From Plotosus lineatus (lineage: Eukaryota > Chordata > Actinopteri > Siluriformes > Plotosidae): a DNA stretch of 64,000 nucleotides. The notes under the pieces are model-generated. The model saw only the letters and a list, made by a program, of their open reading frames with translations, did not search any database and was not told the origin of the DNA. The stretch lies in assembly GCA_024760905.1 (NCBI GenBank), contig CM045745.1:336001-400000 (forward strand), read 5' to 3'. Both the position numbers and the translations under genes were made by a program. Positions 58,526 to 64,000 of the stretch are shown here, piece after piece; within the stretch, counting starts at the first letter, position 1; each line of letters starts with the position of its first letter.

Positions 58526-60014
58526 CTGTTTGAGGAAAAAAGGGCAATTCACTTACAACCAGTCCCAATGATTTCACAGGCAGCGATACCCTTAAAAGTA
58601 TGAAATAAAACCCACCGAGCCCTTTAGAACAAATGTATTAATACAGGAATGCTATTTAAACCGATACACTGATTATTGTTTGTTAATGCTGTCCTGGTTT
58701 CCATTCATCATTCCATCCTAGTTCATGCTGAAATGGCAAAATACATCAGGCCAGGCTTAAAAAAAATTCTTTGTTGGCAATAATGTGATAAAAGATTCAC
58801 CCGGGAGGGAGGAATTTTTTTTTTTTGCCTGTGCAGGTCATCCGGGATTCGCGAGAAAAAATTTTTCATACATCATGCTATATTGTGTATGTGATGTTGT
58901 AAACACAGTAGAACGAAATAAATATCTTATATTTGAAATCAACATACTGAATATCAAACTTTATTCTTTTAATATTGTAATCAACAGAGTATCAAGGTTT
59001 CTTCAACATATCAACTTTTAATATTGCCGTCAACAACTAACAAATATCTTTGTCACGCTCAGCGCTGCTGCTGGCGGTTTATAATTAACTTGTATTTTTT
59101 CGAAAATGTCAGCAAATGTGTTGCTCAATTTGAAACGCATTAATTTATTTATTATTTTCACGTTGACACCTTTAATAGTGACAGAACAGGTCCCCCCCCC
59201 CCCCCACCCCCCAAGTCAAACTATCACCACTGCTGGGCCCTTAAGCAAGGCCCTGAATCCTCTATTGCTGTTGTATAAAAAATAAAAAATTGTATGTCAC
59301 TCTGAATAAGAAAGTCTGCCAGATGCTATAACTGTAAAACAAGAGTAATTTTTTTAAGGAGGTTTCAAGGTGACTGGGAATTAGGAGTTGCACCTCAAAA
59401 ATGAACAACACCGAGGGATAAAATATAGTTAACTGGAAACGATCATGAAAAAAAAACCCTTGTAACAAAGGGATGAGTATCCTGAAGCAACGCTGAGAGT
59501 CCCTGCATCACCTTGACGAGAGATTATTTTGTGACAGTGACTGGCTTCCTGCACTTTATTCCACTTATAATGTGGTTAATCCAATACCAATTACAATTAT
59601 TTCTTTAATTTAATATTATCATATTGTTTCTGATAAAGTCATGCTCCATAGCAACAGTTTGCTACACTTAGCAACAGCCTATTATTAAGCAATAATTGAA
59701 TGGGATAAAGTATGATAAGGAGAATTATTCGAGTGAGGCCGTGTTATTCGCCTGCGGAGATCAAACAATTCTCCATATCATACAAAAGCCAAATACTGAA
59801 ATTGCTTGTTTATTCATTATCGATCAGTGATCTCTGAGGAGAAACAACCTTTGCAAAATAAACGATGGAAATAATGCAATATCAACAATTACTTTCCACT
59901 AATCAGGAAATATCTTGAATGAATACTAAGAAGAAATATGACCATTCAGAATCAAGTATTAAAATGTGTGTTTCAAATAAAAAGGTTTCCATGGTAACTG
60001 TGGCAGGTACTCAC
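58526..60014. other. scrib intron with an old dispersed repeat
   Basis: A fragment at about 59233-59340 (TGGGCCCTTAAGCAAGGCCC, then AGAAAGTCTGCCAGATGCTA) resembles the 3' part of a common fish retroposon. A poly-C tract lies at about 59192-59213. The remainder has no recognised features. Confidence 0.5.
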
Positions 60015-60089
60015 TGGGGGAAGTGAGGAAAGTTGGTTCCTATCCAACCACAGCTCACGGAGGTTGGGGAGTGCCCCCAAGGCATCAGG
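60015..60089 (-). CDS. scrib: scrib exon (visible exon 3): leucine-rich repeat
   Basis: Twenty-five whole codons include LPNLRELWLDRNQL, a conserved Scribble repeat. The acceptor is ACTTTAG and the donor GTGAGT. One leucine-rich repeat per exon with phase-0 borders fits the LAP family. Confidence 0.95.
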
Positions 60090-60835
60090 CTAAAGTGAGG
60101 GGAGAGGGAAAAAAAAACAAAAAACAAAAAAATAATAACCATTAGCAGTGTGTGGGAGAACAGTAATACCCCTAAAAACAGATAAATACCCAGATGGAGT
60201 GTAACTGATCAAGGGCCGAGAAACATGCCCTAAATATCCAAGCAATCTTACGGAGCGCTAACGTGGGAGTTTTTCACTCTGATGTGTTGATTTAAACTCA
60301 AACTCGTGCTCTGGGATGGAAAACTTAAATTACATCGTGGCTGGAATGCTGCTTGGTGTATTTCCTTGAAAAACAAACCCCAGCACTGAAGCAAAACCCT
60401 TATTTCCCTCTGGATTTACAAACAAAAAAAAGATCCGCTAGGATTAGGTGTTTTTTATTTGTTAGATGGGAGTTTTCTCTCTACAATGACCACACAGTAA
60501 CACAATGACCCCCCCCCCCGGTTCCTGGGAGTTTACTCTCTCAGGTGCTGGGTATGAGCAAGGTGGATTCCGTATGCAGAAGGGAACTGTGGGCCATGAC
60601 TTTGTGATTACATCACCAGCATTGCCTGGGCAACGCCTTTGTGTGACACCGTATTGTTTACTCTGCCCCACTGAGACAACTACTGGGTGTTGCCATGACG
60701 GCGTGAAAGATTTAAGTGGAGTAGACCAAAAAAAACAAAAAAAAAAAAAGGAAGAAAAGATGTGAAGGCAGCAGTGGTTATGTAGCAGACATTCTGGGTA
60801 TGTGAACTCACGAGGCGTGTCCTGCTTTTTCTTAC
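60090..60835. other. scrib intron, nothing recognised
   Basis: A C run near 60510 and an A-rich run near 60730 are the only notable features. Confidence 0.45.
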
Positions 60836-60899
60836 CAATACTTCCAGCAGATTGCTGCCCAAATCTAGCTGTTCCAGTTTAACCAGGAAGGACAGAGAG
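60836..60899 (-). CDS. scrib: scrib exon (visible exon 2): leucine-rich repeat
   Basis: This 64-bp exon completes the split codon and encodes LSFLVKLEQLDLGSNLLEVL, the next leucine-rich repeat. It has a TTTGCAG acceptor and a GTAAGA donor and ends in phase 0. Confidence 0.94.
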
Positions 60900-61107
60900 C
60901 TGCAAAGCCACAGAGGGAGCAACATTGAAAACATACACAAGCACAATGATCGTTCCTCTCATCCTTCTGAAATATCGGCGAATGGTTCAAGGGCTAAGAC
61001 ACGACAGCTGATGTCTGGAATTTGTAAGATGTGTGTTCAGTTCTCACCGAAAGCTGAATGCTGTGTGAAAGCAAACTTTATATGGTGAAAAAAAATCATT
61101 GACTTAC

Positions 61108-61164
61108 GTGGGTAAAGACTTCAGTAGATTCTCCCTCAGCTCTAGGGTTACCAGGTTAGCCAAA
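61108..61164 (-). CDS. scrib: scrib exon (visible exon 1): leucine-rich repeat
   Basis: This 57-bp exon encodes LANLVTLELRENLLKSLP, a typical LxxLxxLxLxxNxLxxLP repeat. The acceptor is TTTTCATTTTAG at its right edge and the donor is GTAAGTC at its left edge. It starts with the last base of a split codon and ends with two bases of the next, so an upstream exon must exist. I found none between here and the right end of the window. Confidence 0.93.
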
Positions 61165-61414
61165 CTAAAATGAAAAAAAAAAAAAACAGCAACACATCAG
61201 AGAGCGACAGAATGTACGGCGGTGGAGAGTGAACACGAGTGTCTTCATCAAATGGTAAATTAATCTTGTGACACTTGGTCTGGATGAGTGAGCCACTTCA
61301 CTGTCTGCATGAACACTACTGACAGCCAAACCAGAATAGTGTCTGGTGCCAGTGGAGCGGGTGGTACTTCTGAACCACTTCAAGATTAAATATTACATGC
61401 AGTATTTTTTCCTT

Positions 61415-62056
61415 AACCTGGAGTTTTCGTAAGTAGAGGTGCATTTTACATGTAAAATGTGTGATTCATTCCAAGGCTCCCAAGACTTTATGCTTTAAAA
61501 TTTCCCAAGAATTTATGCTTTAAACATGATAAAAGCATACCTTTTCAGGTACTTACTTTGTGTTGGCCATGTCTTCTTAGCAGAGTTATAATCTTACAAT
61601 GACCATGGCACCAGGAATCACACGCGCGTGTCTTCTTTGCAGAGTTATAATCGTACAAATGTTTATGCAAGGTTATAAGCCTGAGCCATATAATAAAGTT
61701 GGAATGAGACACAAACATGAACACCGTTCAAACAAACTTGAACAAAGTTGGAATGACAGCGTCATCCCTTCTAGCCAATGGGAGGGCAGCAGGGCGGGAT
61801 ATTGAGAGATAGCCAATGGCAGGGAGCTGCGTCATCCCTCCTAGCCAATGGGAGACCAGCGGGGAGGGATGTTGGAAGACAGCCAATGAGAGAGCAACTC
61901 GCGCATTGTTTGAATGGCACATTTTAATGTTTGAATGGTGCGTTTGGCGCTTTTCGTAAGAAGTTGTTTCAGATACAGAGGATAAAAAATGGGGAAAATG
62001 TTTTTCGTATACTGGATTTTTCGTATTCAGGGGTTTTCGTAAGAAGGGGCCTACTG
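61415..62056. mobile_element. TIR element with repeated CCAAT boxes
   Basis: The right end reads GGGTTTTCGTAAGAAGGGGC then CTACTG and TA; the left end is degraded near AACCTGGAGTTTTCGTAAGT. Four CCAAT pentamers lie at 61775, 61813, 61855 and 61883. Related to elements at 26166, 47731 and 53473. Confidence 0.75.
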
Positions 62057-62279
62057 TATTTTGTAAATTGCTGAAATTCAGCACAGTGACAATGGTGTCG
62101 TTGGAAACGGACACACCGTGCGTTTACATCAGTGCTTCTCAATTATTTTCTGTCACGCCCCCCCTAGGAAGAGGAAAACATTTCGCGCCCCCAATGTAAA
62201 TAGTGTTATTTGTCTAAAAATTGTTATAAGTAATCCTTTGCATAACACTGTATCCTTATTAACATAATAAATCCTTATT

Positions 62280-62640
62280 ATCATTATGGGGTGGCACGGT
62301 GGTATAGTGGCTAGCATGTCCGCCTCACAGCAAGAAGGCCTGGGTTCGATTCCCGGCCTGGGCGTTTCTGTGTAGAGTTTGCATGTTCTCCCCATGCTTG
62401 CGTGGGTTTCCTCCGGGTGCTCCGGTTTCCTCCCACAATCCAAAGACATGCACAGTAGGTTAATTGGCCGTTCTAAATTGCCCGTAGGTTCGCATCGTGC
62501 AGAAGACAACGGCAAACCACTGCACTAATCCTGCCAAGAAAACCTCCAAGATGATGATAACCAGGGCGTTTGCCTTCATGGCAGGTCGCTAATGGTCATC
62601 CTACGACTCAGGCACTAGATAGATAGATAGATCATTATGG
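62280..62640 (+). mobile_element. tRNA-derived SINE nested in the hAT element
   Basis: ATCATTATGG at 62280-62289 and 62631-62640 encloses 62290-62630. Head GTGGCACGGTGGTATAGTGG, B box GGGTTCGATTCCC, body TTTGCATGTTCTCCCCATGC, then a different tail ending in GATA repeats. Confidence 0.93.
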
Positions 62641-63248
62641 AATACAAACAAAAAGAAGAAATATAGATCAACTTCCAAAAAAGAATAACTTTATTATATA
62701 TATTATATAGCAATTTTTTAGTCTTTAACCAAAAATTTTTTAAAGTTCAATTTGCCTGAAATTAAAAAAAGTATCCTTATTTAAACGGTCAACATTTTTG
62801 ACCAACAATTTGAACCAGTCAATCCTGAAAAACAAAAGTAAATAAAATCAATAAATAATAATATATTCAAATTGATCTGCAATATTAACTCAGGAGCACA
62901 ATATATAGAACACTTTAACCTACAAAACAAAAATTAATAAAACAATTTATATTATTATTATTATTGTCAAACTGATCAAGTGCAGATTAATGATTATAAT
63001 AAGCACATTTTGCAGTGCACAGCTTTTCGAAGCCGGGTTTAAAGCACAATACTGAACTCTCAGCTCCTGCTCAATGCTGAACTGGGACCTGGACATATTT
63101 CTGCAGCAGTGATGTCATCCAGCATGATGGAGACCGTGTGTGCTGCAGGTCAGATCAGTTCCCCTGCTGTGGGGTTTTCTACACTGAGCAGTTTGGTACT
63201 CCACCTTATCTGATGCTAACAGAGCTCGCTGGTTTGCTGGAGTAGCAT

Positions 63249-63518
63249 TCACAAAACGGGATGGTTGTTGGCAATATCCGGCACGTTTTCGATGAAAAAA
63301 CTCACGCGGCTCATCACGTGATCAGGGTGTGATGTCTTTAAGTCACGCCTGAATTTATTTAGCTTCATGGTGTCGGCTGCCAATGTTTTCAGACACAGTA
63401 AACACAGCGGTCTTTCCTCGTTTCTCACCGCAGCACAGTGAAGCTGAGTGCTACGTTTCATCATACCTCCTCCACCTAGTTTTCGGGAGACTTTCGTTTC
63501 AGTCACTGTCTCCGTCAA
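63249..63518 (-). pseudogene. BED-finger fragment of a hAT/ZBED-type transposase
   Basis: The frame includes NEERPLCLLCLKTLAAD, then MKLNKFRRDLKTSHPDH. This is the C-x2-C ... H-x-H finger region of ZBED5/hAT-type proteins, which bind transposon ends. The expected first His of the RRHL motif is Asp here, so the finger would be defective. The catalytic region is absent from the element. Confidence 0.78.
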
Positions 63519-63756
63519 TCTCCGCCTCTCTTTCCCTCACTGTTAAAAATTTCCATGGTGAGTTTAATATCTTCACTTCTTATTTAACCTCTGGGCACAC
63601 TCTGACAGTGAGGGAGCCACTGCCACCTGCTGTAGTGGATGTAGAATTACACTTTATCCTAATACGGTAAAAAGGGGGGAAAAGCATGTTCCCTGGGGTC
63701 ACACGCACCCCCCCCAGGGTGACACACCCCACTATTTGAGAACCACTGGTTTACAT

Positions 63757-64000
63757 GCTTTATCAGTCAAAATCATCAGGACATGCATGCAAGTTTGTCT
63801 GTGCACTTTACTCTTAGCTGCCGGCCCGCTGCAGGCTGTTTTGTAGTCAGACTTTTGCAGTAAATAGCACATGCTATGATGTTATGCCACACTCATTGCA
63901 TGCTGTAGTGAGAAACTTCGGCATTCCAGGGATCCCTCACTTTCCATGGTTAATGGGGATTGAGATCCCCCCACGACTGCTGATTTCCACGAAATAGGAT
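63757..64000. other. right window edge, nothing recognised
   Basis: No upstream scrib exon was seen. Confidence 0.4.

Larger units (their letters stand above)
62122..63756. mobile_element. hAT-type element with perfect 8-bp target duplication
   Basis: GTTTACAT occurs at 62122-62129 and at 63749-63756, enclosing 62130-63748. The ends CAGTGCTTCTCAA and TTGAGAACCACTG are mirrored (one mismatch) and match Charlie-type hAT ends. The interior carries a SINE (62290-62630) and a fragment related to ZBED-type proteins (63249-63518). Confidence 0.95.

Overview
The window reads as vertebrate, most likely teleost, genomic DNA. The evidence is a spliced gene with GT-AG introns, many CA/TA microsatellites, and a dense mixture of Tc1, Tigger/pogo, hAT and piggyBac transposons, non-LTR retrotransposons and tRNA-derived SINEs of types typical of fish. 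There are no operons, Shine-Dalgarno sites or prokaryotic gene packing.

One host gene is present: scrib (Scribble), on the minus strand, occupying at least 9083-61164. I could place fifteen internal coding exons by protein similarity plus splice sites. In transcript order (high to low coordinate) they are 61164-61108, 60899-60836, 60089-60015, 58525-58381, 58021-57903, 57637-57438, 56334-56168, 43780-43650, 43541-43416, 36147-35974, 29964-29581, 24505-24443, 9787-9698, 9593-9516 and 9412-9083. Joined, they give 734 uninterrupted codons with consistent phase: the later leucine-rich repeats, the LAP-specific region, an acidic linker, all of PDZ1 and the first half of PDZ2. The N-terminal exons should lie beyond the right edge of the window. 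The rest of PDZ2 and the later exons should lie beyond the left edge.

Everything else sits in introns or in the about 9 kb at the left edge, and is almost wholly repetitive. 1-9000: piggyBac relic, an unclassified repeat, two Tc1 elements. 11.4-23.7 kb (intron between exons 12 and 13): SINEs, a Tigger-like element holding a long palindrome, an L2-like LINE, a Tc1 relic, three RTE-like LINE copies and two TAGGCCC-type MITEs. 26-28.6 kb: MITEs, one carrying a deleted Tc1. 30.8-33.1 kb: an almost intact Tigger with one frameshift. 36.5-42.9 kb: two LINEs, a tRNA-like SINE, a MITE with a higher-order tandem array and a Tigger relic. 44-55.7 kb: SINE, a long RTE copy with a 686-codon frame, several MITEs, a nested MITE/SINE/LINE composite, and a hAT relic. 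62.1-63.7 kb: a hAT element with a perfect 8-bp target duplication and a SINE nested inside it.

The transposons and LINEs do not work together with scrib. The functional relation visible is parasitic: the SINE family carries 3' tails matching the RTE-like LINE (or, in other copies, a different LINE-like tail), and the small TIR elements depend on transposases of the Tigger/Tc1/hAT types whose relics are also present. I saw no convincing novel biological system. The most unusual structures are the about 360-bp-arm palindrome at 12.58-13.31 kb, the alternating tandem array at 40.9-41.7 kb that recurs inside a different element, and the SINE family with two alternative tails.
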